This document shows, one piece after another, positions 7,278 to 17,100 of a DNA stretch of 64,000 nucleotides. Positions within the stretch are counted from its first letter, which is position 1. Each line of letters opens with the position of its first letter. Made by a program: the position numbers and the translations under genes. Origin of the DNA: Christiangramia salexigens (lineage in GTDB: Bacteria; Bacteroidota; Bacteroidia; Flavobacteriales; Flavobacteriaceae); NCBI RefSeq assembly GCF_001889005.1, contig NZ_CP018153.1, positions 1,274,501 through 1,338,500 on the forward strand. The letters are read 5' to 3'. The notes under the pieces are model-generated. The model saw nothing but the letters and a program-made list of their open reading frames with translations, was not told where the DNA came from and made no database searches.

Positions 7278-10094
7278 ATGCTTAAAATCAAATTATCTTT
7301 TTTCGCTCTTCTTCTGAATATAATATTCGGATTTTCACAATCGCAGAGCAAAAGTCTTTCCATAGATTTTGAAACCTTTGAGCTTGAGAACGGTCTCAAA
7401 GTCATATTTCATCAGGATCACTCAGATCCTGTTGTAGCCGTTGCCCTTACTGCACACGTTGGCTCTGCCAGAGAAAAAGAAGGCAGAACCGGTTTCGCTC
7501 ATTTGTTCGAACACCTCTTATTTCTCGAGTCGGAAAACCTGGGAAAGGGAGGCCTGGACAAGCTAAGTGCACGAATAGGTGGTTCCGGCGCTAATGGTTC
7601 CACGAGCAGAGACCGGACGAATTATTTCCAGACCGTCCCCAAAGATGCACTGGAAAAAATGATCTGGGCAGAGGCAGATAAACTCGGTTTTTTCATAAAT
7701 ACGGTAACCGAGCCCGTACTTGCTAAAGAAAAGCAGGTTGTAAAAAATGAAAAGCGGCAGGCAGTAGATAATCGTCCATATGGGCACACGATGTTTGTAA
7801 TAGACCGAAACCTATACCCTCAAAACCATCCCTATAACTGGCAAGTCATTGGAAGTCTGGAAGACCTTCAAAATGCAACTTTAAAAGACGTAAAGGAGTT
7901 TTATAAAAAATGGTATGTACCGAATAATGTGATCCTTACTATTGCCGGAGATTTTGACAAGGAACAGGCTCGGGAATGGGTACACAAATATTTTGATGAA
8001 ATAGAACGCGGTCCTAAGGTCACAGAATTAAAAAAACAACCTGTAACTCTAACAGAAACGCAAAAGCTCTATCACGAAGATAATTTCGCCAAACTTCCTG
8101 AATTAACCTTAACCTGGCCTTCGGTTTACTCCTATCATAAAGATTCTTACCCACTGGATATTTTAACCAAATATCTGTCTGAAGGAAAAAATGCTCCTTT
8201 GTACAAACTGCTTGTAGAAGAAAAAAAACTAACAGGGGAGGTTGAAATGTTCAATTACACATCGGAATTGGCAGGACAATTAATGTTGCAGGTAAGAGCC
8301 TATGAGGGAATAAAACTGGATTCAGTAAAGCTTGCTATAGACAGATCATTTAAGGAATTCGAAAAGAACGGAATCCCCGAAAAGGATTTAAAGAGAATAA
8401 AAGCAGGTTTGGAAACCGATTTTTATAATTCGATTTCCAGTGTTCTTGGAAAAGGTTTTCAGCTGGCGCAATATGAGATTTATACCAAGGATCCTAACCA
8501 AATAAACAAACAGGTTGAACAACTTCTTGCGGTGACCACTCAGGATGTAAAACGCGTATATAACGATTACATTAAAGAAAGACATTATATAGCTACCAGT
8601 TTTGTACCTAAAACCAAAGCAGAATTAGCCCTTAGCAATTCAAAGAAAGCTGAAGTAATTGAAGAAGCCATAGTTGAAGGCGCAGAAGAAAAATTCGATG
8701 CCAGCGGGAAATCGGCGTATAAGAAGACTCCATCTAGCTTTGACAGAAGTATTGAACCACCCTATCACGGCAAACCTGAACTTAGCCTTCCCGAAATATG
8801 GGATGCTAATATGCCATCCGGAATGAAAGTAATGGGAATTACCAATAAAGAGGTGCCTCTTGTTCGCTTTAGTTTGGACATAAAGGGCGGACAGTTATTG
8901 GAAAAAACTTCAAAAGCAGGAGTTGCTAATTTACTGGCTGGTCTACTTGAAAAGGGAACGGCTAAAAAAACGCCTGCGCAGCTTGAAGAAGCTATAGAAT
9001 TACTTGGAGCCAATATTAATGTGCGTGCTCAAGATGAAAAGATCAGTATTAGCGGGAATACCCTGGCCAAGAATTATAAAGAAACCATGGATCTTGTGAA
9101 GGAAATGATCCTTGAACCAAGATGGGATGAAAAAGAATTCGAGCTCCTTAAACAGCAAACTTTAAGCGAACTACAACAGCAATCTGGAGATCCTAACAGA
9201 ATTGCACAGAATGAATTCAGGAAGCTTATTTATGGAAGTAATAATATTCTTGCCTATAACATTCTAGGGACCACTGAAAGCGTTAAAAACCTAAGCCTTG
9301 AAGATCTCAAGGTATACTACAACGAAAATTTGTCTCCTATGCTAAGCACTTATCTGATAGTTGGTGAGATAAATAAGGAGGAGGCCGTGAATTCTATAAA
9401 GGCCATTTCGGCTAACTGGCCTCCAAAAAGCGTTGATTTCCCAAAGATCCCGAAGGTTGAATTACCAAAAAAATCCAGAGTATATTTTTATGATGTTCCC
9501 GGAGCCAAACAATCGGTTCTTGCTTTCGGTGCACCAGCATTAACTGCTACGAGCGATGATTTTTATCCGGCTGAAGTCATGAATTACCGACTTGGCGGGG
9601 GTGGCTTTGCTTCACGATTAACTCAGGAATTAAGAGAAGGAAAAGGTTATACTTACGGAATTAGATCAAGATTCACAGATCGGTCTTATATTGGTCCGTT
9701 TATGATAAGCAGTGGAGTTAGAACAAATATTACATTCGAAGCCGCTAAGCTTATAAGAGATATAACAGCAAATTATCCAACAAGCTTTACCGCAGAGGAT
9801 CTTGAGGTCACTAAAAGTTATATGCTAAAAAGCAATGCACGGAAATTCGAGACTCTTCAGGCTAAATTGAATATGCTACAGGAAATTAGCGATTATGGAT
9901 ATAAGTATGACTATATCAAAAAACGCGAAGAGCAGGTAGAAGAATTAAGCCTTCTGGACATTCAGGATCTTGCAGAAAAATATGTAAATCCGGATAGAAT
10001 GTATTATTTGATCGTAGGTGATGCCAAAACTCAATTGAAGAAATTGGAAGATCTGGGTTATGGAAAACCGATACTATTAAATGAAGACAACTAA
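7278..10094 (+). CDS. Secreted M16-family zinc protease (insulinase/pitrilysin type)
   Basis: A 938-residue exported metallopeptidase. After a signal peptide (about residues 1-20) comes a first M16 domain with the inverted zinc motif HLFEH at residues 75-79 and the distal glutamate in VVKNEKRQAVDNRPYG. A second, inactive M16 half begins near residue 510 (MPSGMKVMGITNKEVPLVRF) and includes LGGGGFASRLTQELREGKGYTYG, the typical substrate-binding signature. Two-domain length is normal for periplasmic or lipid-anchored members. It is translationally close to the M14 gene (one base apart) and ends at a strong bidirectional terminator. Confidence 0.93.
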   Translation: MLKIKLSFFALLLNIIFGFSQSQSKSLSIDFETFELENGLKVIFHQDHSDPVVAVALTAHVGSAREKEGRTGFAHLFEHLLFLESENLGKGGLDKLSARIGGSGANGSTSRDRTNYFQTVPKDALEKMIWAEADKLGFFINTVTEPVLAKEKQVVKNEKRQAVDNRPYGHTMFVIDRNLYPQNHPYNWQVIGSLEDLQNATLKDVKEFYKKWYVPNNVILTIAGDFDKEQAREWVHKYFDEIERGPKVTELKKQPVTLTETQKLYHEDNFAKLPELTLTWPSVYSYHKDSYPLDILTKYLSEGKNAPLYKLLVEEKKLTGEVEMFNYTSELAGQLMLQVRAYEGIKLDSVKLAIDRSFKEFEKNGIPEKDLKRIKAGLETDFYNSISSVLGKGFQLAQYEIYTKDPNQINKQVEQLLAVTTQDVKRVYNDYIKERHYIATSFVPKTKAELALSNSKKAEVIEEAIVEGAEEKFDASGKSAYKKTPSSFDRSIEPPYHGKPELSLPEIWDANMPSGMKVMGITNKEVPLVRFSLDIKGGQLLEKTSKAGVANLLAGLLEKGTAKKTPAQLEEAIELLGANINVRAQDEKISISGNTLAKNYKETMDLVKEMILEPRWDEKEFELLKQQTLSELQQQSGDPNRIAQNEFRKLIYGSNNILAYNILGTTESVKNLSLEDLKVYYNENLSPMLSTYLIVGEINKEEAVNSIKAISANWPPKSVDFPKIPKVELPKKSRVYFYDVPGAKQSVLAFGAPALTATSDDFYPAEVMNYRLGGGGFASRLTQELREGKGYTYGIRSRFTDRSYIGPFMISSGVRTNITFEAAKLIRDITANYPTSFTAEDLEVTKSYMLKSNARKFETLQAKLNMLQEISDYGYKYDYIKKREEQVEELSLLDIQDLAEKYVNPDRMYYLIVGDAKTQLKKLEDLGYGKPILLNEDN

Positions 10095-10100
10095 AACAAA

Positions 10101-10131
10101 AAAGGCGGGACAAATTGTCCCGCCTTTTTTT
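10101..10131. terminator. Bidirectional intrinsic terminator
   Basis: GGCGGGAC/GTCCCGCC stem with an AAATT loop, flanked by an A-run and a T-run. It serves the M16 gene (plus) and rimO (minus), which converge here. Confidence 0.88.
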
Positions 10132-10147
10132 ATTGAATTGGTAAAGA

Positions 10148-11500
10148 CTACATGGTCTTTACTTTAATTTCTTTCCTCTTAGGCTTTTCAGCAGTGACAT
10201 TTAATGCTTCACCATATAGATCAAAATCGGCTGCATCGTTTATTTTTACATCATAATAATCGCCGGTTTTAAGGTAAACCGAAGTCGCGTCTATCAACAC
10301 CTCATTATCAACATCCGGTGAATCAAATTCGGTTCTACCAATAAAGTAATTACCTTCTTTGCGGTCTATTACAACTTTAAAAGTCTCACCTATTTTCGCC
10401 TGGTTAAGTTCCCATGAAATCTGTGATTGAATTTCCATGATCTCATTAGCGCGATCCTGCTTTACTTCCTGAGGTACATCATCCTCAAGATTATAGGCAT
10501 GTGTATTTTCTTCATGTGAATAGGTAAAACAACCTAATCTTTCAAAACGCATTTCTTTCACCCATTCTTTAAGTTCCTGGAAATGCTCTTCTGTTTCCCC
10601 CGGATAACCTACGATTAGGGTCGTTCTTATTGCCATTTCAGGCACTGTTTTCCTGAATTCCTTTAATAGATTAGTGGTCTTTTCATGTGTAGTTCCACGC
10701 CTCATGGACTTCAGAAGGTCATCAGAAATATGTTGAAGCGGGATATCCAGATAGTTACAGATCTTTGGTTCACGTTTCATCACCTCCAAAACATCCATTG
10801 GGAATCCGGTTGGAAATGCATAATGCAGTCTTATCCATTCGATACCTTCCACCTTTACCAGGTTTTCAAGTAACTCTGCCAGATTTCGTTTTTTATAAAG
10901 ATCCAGACCATAATAAGTAAGATCCTGAGCAATTAGAATAAGCTCCTTTACCCCATTAGCAGCAAGCTTCCTGGCTTCCTCCACCAGATGCTCTATAGGA
11001 GTTGATTTGTGTCCACCCCTCATTAGAGGTATCGCGCAAAATGAACAAGGCCGGTCGCAACCCTCTGCGATCTTCAGGTAAGCATAATTTTTTGGAGTGG
11101 TTGTAAGTCTTTCCCCTATAAGTTCATGCTTATAATCGGCTTCCAGTGCCTTTAGAAGTCCGGGTAATTCGGTTGTTCCAAAATACTGATCAACGTTGGG
11201 GATCTCTTTTTGAAGATCCGGCTTATATCTTTCGCTTAAACATCCGGTAACAAATACCTTATCTACATCTCCCTGCTCCTTTTTCTCTACAAACTCGAGT
11301 ATTGTATTAACCGACTGTTCTTTTGCATTATCAATAAAACCACAGGTGTTGATAACAACGATATTTCCCTCTCCTTCATGGACCACATCTTTTTCGTTAG
11401 CCTTCAGTTGCCCCATCAACACCTCACTGTCGTAGACATTTTTACTGCAACCAAGGGTTACCACATTAATCCTGTTCTTCTTTAATGACTTCGTCCTCAT
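10148..11500 (-). CDS. rimO: Ribosomal protein S12 methylthiotransferase RimO
   Basis: A radical-SAM methylthiotransferase that modifies the conserved aspartate of ribosomal protein S12. The N-terminal UPF0004 domain carries its cluster cysteines in TLGCSKNVYDSE, NTCGFI and VTGCLSERY; the radical-SAM CxxxCxxC motif is CDRPCSFC; a TRAM domain (GETFKVVIDRKEGNYFIGRTE onward) closes the protein. The family-specific TLGCSKN and RPCSFCAIPLMRGGH stretches separate RimO from MiaB. A TTG at 11515 is open, but ATG 11500 gives the usual flavobacterial start MRTKSLKKNRIN. Length 450 is normal. A -7 box lies 60 bases upstream. Confidence 0.96.
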   Translation of the reverse strand: MRTKSLKKNRINVVTLGCSKNVYDSEVLMGQLKANEKDVVHEGEGNIVVINTCGFIDNAKEQSVNTILEFVEKKEQGDVDKVFVTGCLSERYKPDLQKEIPNVDQYFGTTELPGLLKALEADYKHELIGERLTTTPKNYAYLKIAEGCDRPCSFCAIPLMRGGHKSTPIEHLVEEARKLAANGVKELILIAQDLTYYGLDLYKKRNLAELLENLVKVEGIEWIRLHYAFPTGFPMDVLEVMKREPKICNYLDIPLQHISDDLLKSMRRGTTHEKTTNLLKEFRKTVPEMAIRTTLIVGYPGETEEHFQELKEWVKEMRFERLGCFTYSHEENTHAYNLEDDVPQEVKQDRANEIMEIQSQISWELNQAKIGETFKVVIDRKEGNYFIGRTEFDSPDVDNEVLIDATSVYLKTGDYYDVKINDAADFDLYGEALNVTAEKPKRKEIKVKTM

Positions 11501-11559
11501 AAACTTAGTATTCAAAATTTTCGCCAGATCCTTTAACTAAAGAAAAATCTAAGCGGATG

Positions 11560-11567
11560 CAAAGATA
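11560..11567 (-). promoter_or_regulatory. Putative -7 box (TATCTTTG) of rimO
   Basis: Full match to TAnnTTTG on the minus strand, with a TTG 22 bases upstream as a possible -33 element. The predicted leader to ATG 11500 is about 55 bases. Confidence 0.55.
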
Positions 11568-11646
11568 CAATCTAAAAATTGAATAAGGCCAATTCAAGGC
11601 TAAAGCCTTAAATTGTGAAAAGAGTAATGATCTTTAGGCTTGGATC

Positions 11647-11931
11647 TTAACCGAAATAATTGTGAAGTGCAACTACCCACTCCTGCTCATAATAACGTAC
11701 AACACTAATTAGTAGTGCACCTGCAATCACATATAACCAATTGTAGGTATTCTTTTTTACTATAATTCCCCCCACTATTCCCAGCACAAGATAAGGCAGT
11801 GATAAAATAAGATTCGGAACCAGCCAGGATCCCTGCAAGATCGCCAGGATCTTCATTATTACATAAAAGACGCTATAAAAGAAAATGATCTTTGATATTA
11901 GAACTAAATATCTCTGGGATGCCTTACTCAT
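11647..11931 (-). CDS. Small integral membrane protein, unknown
   Basis: A 94-residue protein with about three hydrophobic segments: residues 8-29 (LVLISKIIFFYSVFYVIMKI), 36-58 (VPNLILSLPYLVLGIVGGIIV) and 64-79 (NWLYVIAGALLISVVR). No known motif is recognised. Its ATG overlaps the last eight bases of the upstream amidase gene, so the two are translationally coupled. The short overlap and the clean membrane pattern support it as a real gene; function unknown. Confidence 0.7.
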   Translation of the reverse strand: MSKASQRYLVLISKIIFFYSVFYVIMKILAILQGSWLVPNLILSLPYLVLGIVGGIIVKKNTYNWLYVIAGALLISVVRYYEQEWVVALHNYFG

Positions 11932-13561
11932 TATAATCTACAGGAGTTTTTCTTCGGTTTGTCGTTTGTTCAAAAGCAAAGGCCCAATTTAGCAGATTTT
12001 GCTCAGAAAATGGCTTGCTGATAAAGGTAAGCCCCATCGGTTTATTATTTTCTTTAGCATACCCCATTGGTACCGTAATGGCAGGATATTTAGCTACTGC
12101 TGCAAAACCGGCATGATAATTATTAATTGAAAGTACCGCATCCAGGTTATATTCCTTCATAGGCTTTTCAAAAAATCTCGTACCGTTTTCTTTTAATGTT
12201 TTCTTTATACCCGCAAATTCTTCTGCTCCCGCAGAATCACGGATTATCCCCAAGAATAATTCCTGTCCATAAGGTGCGCGGTTAACCGAGTCTTTAAGAT
12301 TATAGTCTACAATATCCTTCACATTTTTAAAAGCAACATTCCCTCCGTAATTCTTAAAGTATTCCGGAAGATCCTTTTTCATATCCAGGTTTAGAAGTCT
12401 CAAAAAATCGGATAGTTTGATATCCTCTGCTTCGAATTCCACGATAGTAGCTCCTGCATTTCTCAGATCATTCAGAGCCCTCACATACAAAGTATCTTCC
12501 ATTAAAGCCTTTATGGCTCCAAAACGTTTACCGGTGAGATCTGTATTGGTAAGTTCCTTGAAATAATCTGCAGACTTCTTACCTGCTGCTTTAGATGCCG
12601 GATCGCTTTTATCTAATCCGGTCATAGCCGATAGCAGAATGGCATTATCTATCACATTCTTTGTCATTGGCCCTGGAGTATCCAATGTGCTTGAAATAGG
12701 CACTATTCCACCTCTGCTTAACAGTCCAATGGTAGGTTTTAAGCCAACAATAGAGTTTTGACTTGAAGGTGATAAAATAGATCCTGAAGTTTCAGATCCC
12801 ACAGCAACGGGTGCAAAATTGGCAGCTACGGCAACGCCGCTTCCCGAACTTGAGCCACCTGTATCCAGAATTTTTCTACCATAGGGATTTAAGGTTTGCC
12901 CTCCAATAGCCGAGTAGCCGCTTGGACAGTCTTCACAAAAGAAGTATGCCCATTCACTTAGATTGGCCTTACCTAAAATAAGAGCGCCATTAGCCTTTAA
13001 TCGTTCAACTATAAATGCGTCCTGGGTATTATTGTTCTTAAGAGCTTCGGCACCCGCAGTTGTAGGCATGGCACCGGTATTGATATTATCTTTTAACAGG
13101 ACCGGAATACCAAAAATGGGATGCTGCCCCGGCTTTCTTCCAGCTTTGTCTTTTGCCTGGGCTCCCTTAAGGAGATCGGGATTAAGTGAGATCACAGAAT
13201 TGAGAGACAGATCATTATTGCGATCATATTCCATAATTCTGGTAAGGTAAAAAAGTGCTAAATCTTCGTAGCTTAAATCACCTTTAGCCACAGATTCCTG
13301 AATTTGAGGAATCGATTTTTCAAAGACGAGTGCCTTTACTTCTTCATAGACTTCAGAGCTGAATTCAGCAAGATCTGCCTCAAAAGGAGCCCATAGACTA
13401 TCATTATCAATATACCTGGAATCTACCAGCTTAAAGTCAAGCTCCTGAACTGTATCTGTTGAATCAGCCTGAATTTCGGTTAATTCCTGTTCACTTTTTT
13501 GATCAGATTTGCAACCGATAAACATTATTCCGGTTAATAGAAGTAAGGCTGTTTTTCTCAT
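11924..13561 (-). CDS. Lipoprotein amidase (amidase signature family)
   Basis: A 545-residue amidohydrolase anchored by a lipobox (LLTGIMFIGC, Cys17) at the cell envelope. The Ser-cisSer-Lys triad is visible: Lys157 in GIPVLLKDNINTG, the GGSSSGSG loop (about 235-242) and the nucleophile Ser261 in GSETSGSILSP. Such enzymes cut amide bonds of small amides or peptides; the substrate cannot be told. The gene lies three bases after ftsY in transcription order and overlaps the next small membrane gene, so all three may be one operon. Confidence 0.9.
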   Translation of the reverse strand: MRKTALLLLTGIMFIGCKSDQKSEQELTEIQADSTDTVQELDFKLVDSRYIDNDSLWAPFEADLAEFSSEVYEEVKALVFEKSIPQIQESVAKGDLSYEDLALFYLTRIMEYDRNNDLSLNSVISLNPDLLKGAQAKDKAGRKPGQHPIFGIPVLLKDNINTGAMPTTAGAEALKNNNTQDAFIVERLKANGALILGKANLSEWAYFFCEDCPSGYSAIGGQTLNPYGRKILDTGGSSSGSGVAVAANFAPVAVGSETSGSILSPSSQNSIVGLKPTIGLLSRGGIVPISSTLDTPGPMTKNVIDNAILLSAMTGLDKSDPASKAAGKKSADYFKELTNTDLTGKRFGAIKALMEDTLYVRALNDLRNAGATIVEFEAEDIKLSDFLRLLNLDMKKDLPEYFKNYGGNVAFKNVKDIVDYNLKDSVNRAPYGQELFLGIIRDSAGAEEFAGIKKTLKENGTRFFEKPMKEYNLDAVLSINNYHAGFAAVAKYPAITVPMGYAKENNKPMGLTFISKPFSEQNLLNWAFAFEQTTNRRKTPVDYNE

Positions 13562-13564
13562 GGA

Positions 13565-14518
13565 TTATTTAAAAAAGGAGTCTACAAATTCATATTTATT
13601 AAAAACCTGCAGATCTTCTACGCCTTCACCTACCCCTATATATTTTACAGGAATTTTAAACTGGTCACTAATACCTATTACCACACCTCCTTTTGCCGTT
13701 CCATCAAGTTTGGTTACCGCAAGTGAAGTAACTTCTGTTGCTGCGGTGAATTGCTTGGCCTGTTCAAATGCATTCTGACCCGTTGACCCATCGAGGACTA
13801 AAAGAACTTCATGAGGGGCATCGGGAATGGTCTTTTGCATCACACGCTTCACTTTAGATAATTCTTTCATCAGGTTCACCTTATTATGCAAACGTCCTGC
13901 TGTATCTATAAGTACAACATCGGCATCCATTTTTACCGCACTTTGAACAGTATCAAAGGCGACAGATGCAGGATCACTTCCCATTTTTTGTTTGATGATC
14001 GGGACATCGGTTCGTTCTGCCCAGATCTGTAATTGATCTATCGCAGCAGCTCTGAAAGTATCAGCTGCTCCGAGCACAACTTTTTTACCCGCACTCTTAA
14101 ATTGATGTGCCAGCTTTCCAATGGTCGTGGTCTTTCCTACTCCATTTACACCAACTACCATGATCACATAAGGTTTTTTACCAGATGGAATACCAATCTC
14201 AGAATCTTCTCCCGTATTGGTTTCTGAAAGCAAACCAGCGATCTCTTCACGAAGGATCTTATTCAGCTCATCGGTACCCAGATATTTATCTCTGGCGACC
14301 CTGTCTTCAATTCGGTTTATAATTTTAATAGTGGTAGCAACCCCCACATCACTGCTTACCAGTACATCTTCAAGGTCATCCAGAACTTCATCATCTACCT
14401 TGGACTTACCGGCAACCGCCTTGCTCATTTTATCAAAGAAACTGCTCTTGGTCTTTTCCAGTCCCTTATCAAGGTTTTCCTTTTTTTCCTTTGAAAATAT
14501 CTTCTTAAATAAACTCAT
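13565..14518 (-). CDS. ftsY: Signal recognition particle receptor FtsY
   Basis: The SRP GTPase receptor that docks translating ribosomes at the membrane. The protein (317 residues) has a short charged N-terminus (MSLFKKIFSKEKKENLDK), the NG domain with P-loop GVNGVGKTTTIGK, the insertion-box DTFRAAA, switch DTAGRLHNK and the TKLDGTAKGG guanine motif. The frame stays open upstream to 14578, but ATG 14518 matches the family. It lacks the long acidic A domain of enterobacterial FtsY, as is common in Bacteroidota. Its partner SRP RNA is encoded at 27.7 kb. Confidence 0.96.
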   Translation of the reverse strand: MSLFKKIFSKEKKENLDKGLEKTKSSFFDKMSKAVAGKSKVDDEVLDDLEDVLVSSDVGVATTIKIINRIEDRVARDKYLGTDELNKILREEIAGLLSETNTGEDSEIGIPSGKKPYVIMVVGVNGVGKTTTIGKLAHQFKSAGKKVVLGAADTFRAAAIDQLQIWAERTDVPIIKQKMGSDPASVAFDTVQSAVKMDADVVLIDTAGRLHNKVNLMKELSKVKRVMQKTIPDAPHEVLLVLDGSTGQNAFEQAKQFTAATEVTSLAVTKLDGTAKGGVVIGISDQFKIPVKYIGVGEGVEDLQVFNKYEFVDSFFK

Positions 14519-14590
14519 TTTTATTTGGCAGGTTTTATAAACAAATGGAGCTGTAATAGCCTCCCCTGAATGCGGCAATAAATATACACA

Positions 14591-14627
14591 AAAAGAAAAA
14601 GCCGTCCAGATTAAATCCAGGACGGCT
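14591..14627 (-). terminator. Intrinsic terminator after the L28-L33-DUF4295 cluster
   Basis: GCCGTCC/GGACGGC stem with a 12-base loop; the minus-strand tail is TTTTTCTTTTT. It separates the ribosomal protein cluster from ftsY. Confidence 0.8.
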
Positions 14628-14662
14628 TTCTACAATAACTTAATATCGGTTGTGAACGATTC

Positions 14663-14812
14663 TTACTTTTTCAAAAAGTCGTTTACTTCTTCCGGAGCCA
14701 TGATTTGTTCTACAAATGTGTAGGCACCGGTTTTCTCAGATTTAACCATTTTTATCGCTTTGGTTAATCTTTTCGATCCTGTTTGAATAGATGCTACTGA
14801 TTTCTTTGCCAT
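14663..14812 (-). CDS. DUF4295 small basic protein next to ribosomal genes
   Basis: A 49-residue basic protein read on the minus strand from ATG 14812 (starts MAKKSVASIQTGSKRL, ends APEEVNDFLKK). It matches the flavobacterial DUF4295 family, which is nearly always found just after rpmB and rpmG. It lies seven bases after rpmG and before a strong terminator, so it belongs to the same operon. Its role is not established; location suggests a ribosome-associated function. Confidence 0.85.
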   Translation of the reverse strand: MAKKSVASIQTGSKRLTKAIKMVKSEKTGAYTFVEQIMAPEEVNDFLKK

Positions 14813-14819
14813 GACTCAA

Positions 14820-15002
14820 TTATTTTATTTCTTTATGAACCGTCATTTTCTTAAGAATAGGATTGAATTTTTTCAACTCTATTCTATCCGGTGTATTCTT
14901 CTTATTTTTTGTAGTGATATATCTCGAAGTACCTGGTTGACCAGATGTCTTATGCTCTGTACACTCTAGAATTACCTGAACTCTGTTACCTTTCTTTGCC
15001 AT
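14820..15002 (-). CDS. rpmG: 50S ribosomal protein L33
   Basis: A 60-residue basic protein of the large ribosomal subunit. [18 protein letters not shown], the [20 protein letters not shown] core and the [11 protein letters not shown] end are diagnostic. It lacks the paired zinc cysteines of the C+ type (only one Cys, in ECTEHK), so this is a zinc-free form. Sits between rpmB and the DUF4295 gene in one operon. Confidence 0.97.
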   Translation of the reverse strand: MAKKGNRVQVILECTEHKTSGQPGTSRYITTKNKKNTPDRIELKKFNPILKKMTVHKEIK

Positions 15003-15028
15003 TGTGAAATATTTTTAGGTGCTAAGGA

Positions 15029-15268
15029 TTATTTCTGAAGAAATCCTTTTGCTTTAGCTTCCTTAATTACGGCAGAAATGCCTTTTTTATTAATATCTTT
15101 TAATGCAGATGTACACACTTTAAGTGTTACCCATCTATCTTCTTCAGGAAGAAAGAAACGCTTTTTAACTAAATTGGCGTTAAATTTACGCTTAGTCTTA
15201 TTCATGGCGTGAGAAACATTATTCCCAACCATTGCTCTTTTCCCGGTAAGTTCACAAACTCTTGACAT
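15029..15268 (-). CDS. rpmB: 50S ribosomal protein L28
   Basis: A 79-residue large-subunit protein: [29 protein letters not shown] is the conserved start, followed by [26 protein letters not shown]. First gene of the rpmB-rpmG-DUF4295 operon. The 227-base gap upstream (15269-15495) holds its promoter region; a near-match TTAATTTG lies at about 15310 on the minus strand, and I see no other gene there. Confidence 0.97.
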   Translation of the reverse strand: MSRVCELTGKRAMVGNNVSHAMNKTKRKFNANLVKKRFFLPEEDRWVTLKVCTSALKDINKKGISAVIKEAKAKGFLQK

Positions 15269-15495
15269 TGCTCTATACTTTTCTCGTTATTTCAAAACAG
15301 GCTGCAAATTAACGATTTTTTTACCTAACAGGCAACAAATTCAAAAAAAATATTTGAGAAGAAACAAATTCAAATCAAATACCATCACAGCAGCTGCTAT
15401 TGGTCTATTTTATTGCAAAAATAATGGTTTTAATCCATACCAATCAAACCTTATTCTATTTAATATTTCACTGATTATTAACAACCGACTGAATA

Positions 15496-16755
15496 TCAGT
15501 TATCATCTTTATGCTTCAAAATGGCATCCTGAAGCATTTCCATGGCTTTATTCACCGTTTTCCCCACCACTTTCTCTCTATGGTTCCCAAACATAAATTT
15601 CCTTGAAAACACCTTAGAAGGCGTGGCAATCCCTATAAATACGGTACCAACATCTTCCTGACTATCCCCTTTATCGGGCCCTGCATTTCCAGTGGTAGAG
15701 ATTGCAAAATCCGTATTAAATTTTTTCCGCGCACCGCTTGCCATTGCTTCGGCAACTTCTGCACTAACCACAGATTTCTCTCTGATCAGATCTTCCGGCA
15801 CCTCAAGTAATTTGATCTTGGATTCGGTTGCATAGCAAACCAGACTTCCGTTAAAGAAAGCAGAAGACCCGGGTTCTCTCGTAAAATTAGAAGCCAGTCT
15901 ACCTCCACTGCAACTTTCGGCAGTAGATAAAGTCCACTTATTATCGGCAAGCATTTTCCCTATGATCACCTCTATTTCATCCTCCTCTTCATATCCATAA
16001 ATAATATCCCCTATGATCTCATTTAAAACAGCAACCTGCCTATCTATTTCGTCACGAAGTACAACCTCGTCCACACCTTTTGCAGATAACCGCAATCTTA
16101 CTTTACCCAGATTGGGTAAATACGCAAGTTTTATGTGAGAGGGAAGATCATCTTCCCAGTCTTCTATTTTTTCGGAAAGGGCACTTTCTCCTAAACCATA
16201 GGTTATCACCGTTTTGTGTAAAATTACCGGTCTTGAAAAGTTCTGAATGATTCCCGGGATCACTTCTCGCTCCATAAGGGCCTTCATTTCATAAGGCACC
16301 CCAGGCATCGAAATAAAAGCTTTCCCCTCATGGTCAAACCACATCCCAGGAGCTGTACCATACTCGTTGTGCAGTGCTCTGGCTTTGGAAGGCATTAATG
16401 CCTGATCCCTGTTAAGATCTGAAATTGGCGTTTCTATATATTTTTCAAAAAGCCTTTCTATATGCTTTAAAACCTCCTCATTTCTGACCAAATTATCATC
16501 AAAAAACTCACAAAGACATTTCTTGGTAATATCATCTTTTGTTGGGCCCAGACCTCCGGTGATTATAATAATATCTGCCCTTTCTGAGGCATCCTGAAGT
16601 GATGCGAGGATATGATCGCGCTCATCCTGAATGGATGTGATCTGATGTACGCTTACACCAATCTTATTAAGTTCTTTTGCAATAAATGCTGAATTGGTAT
16701 CTACAATCTGACCAATGAGGATCTCATCGCCAATTGTGATTATTTCGGCTTTCAT
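15496..16755 (-). CDS. cinA: CinA-like protein / nicotinamide-nucleotide amidase
   Basis: A two-domain protein of 419 residues. The N-terminal MoaB/MogA-like domain opens with [21 protein letters not shown] and has [10 protein letters not shown]; in the family it hydrolyses ADP-ribose-type nucleotides. The C-terminal CinA domain (about 258-419: [18 protein letters not shown], then [11 protein letters not shown] and [10 protein letters not shown]) is the NMN deamidase of pyridine nucleotide recycling. Length is normal. Its ATG overlaps the end of the Hpt gene by four bases (ATGA), so the two are coupled. Confidence 0.95.
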   Translation of the reverse strand: MKAEIITIGDEILIGQIVDTNSAFIAKELNKIGVSVHQITSIQDERDHILASLQDASERADIIIITGGLGPTKDDITKKCLCEFFDDNLVRNEEVLKHIERLFEKYIETPISDLNRDQALMPSKARALHNEYGTAPGMWFDHEGKAFISMPGVPYEMKALMEREVIPGIIQNFSRPVILHKTVITYGLGESALSEKIEDWEDDLPSHIKLAYLPNLGKVRLRLSAKGVDEVVLRDEIDRQVAVLNEIIGDIIYGYEEEDEIEVIIGKMLADNKWTLSTAESCSGGRLASNFTREPGSSAFFNGSLVCYATESKIKLLEVPEDLIREKSVVSAEVAEAMASGARKKFNTDFAISTTGNAGPDKGDSQEDVGTVFIGIATPSKVFSRKFMFGNHREKVVGKTVNKAMEMLQDAILKHKDDN

Positions 16756-17093
16756 TCTAAATTGAAGTCCTTTTTTAAGGCTATAGCAGCCTCATTTACC
16801 TTTTTGGATATTTTACCTGCCGCTTCCGGCACTTCGTCTGACCTTTTGCCTTGTTTAGACCAGGCCTCGATAACCTTGATCTGATCCATTAATTCCAGCC
16901 CAAACAGTTGTAGGTTAGGTTTCATTTTATGAGCATACTGGTAAGCCAGAGTTGGATTATCATTATCTATTGCTTCCTGCATTGCTTCCACATCTGGTGG
17001 GATTTCTTCAAGAAACGTTTCAACCACAGTTAACATGAATTCCTCATCGTCCCCTGCCATTTCTTTGACTTCGTCGAGATTATAATCGCTCAT
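16752..17093 (-). CDS. Orphan histidine-phosphotransfer (Hpt) domain protein
   Basis: A 113-residue all-helical protein that consists of one Hpt domain. The phosphoacceptor is probably His55 in [16 protein letters not shown], the usual AHxLK-type motif, preceded by the acidic helix [16 protein letters not shown]. It would carry a phosphoryl group between response-regulator domains. No histidine kinase or response regulator is nearby; it lies between a FAH-family gene (7 bases away) and cinA (4-base overlap). Domain call good, partner unknown. Confidence 0.85.
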   Translation of the reverse strand: MSDYNLDEVKEMAGDDEEFMLTVVETFLEEIPPDVEAMQEAIDNDNPTLAYQYAHKMKPNLQLFGLELMDQIKVIEAWSKQGKRSDEVPEAAGKISKKVNEAAIALKKDFNLE

Positions 17094-17100
17094 TAAATGA

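Noticed and set aside
11598..11612. AAGGC/GCCTT hairpin after the small membrane gene
   Set aside because: Only a 5-bp stem and no T-run on either strand; not a credible terminator.
14217..14540. 107-codon plus-strand frame
   Set aside because: Antisense to the N-terminal part of ftsY; Ser-rich sequence as expected of a shadow frame.
15354..15596. 80-codon plus-strand frame between rpmB and cinA
   Set aside because: Half lies antisense inside cinA, the other half in AT-rich non-coding sequence; no family resemblance.
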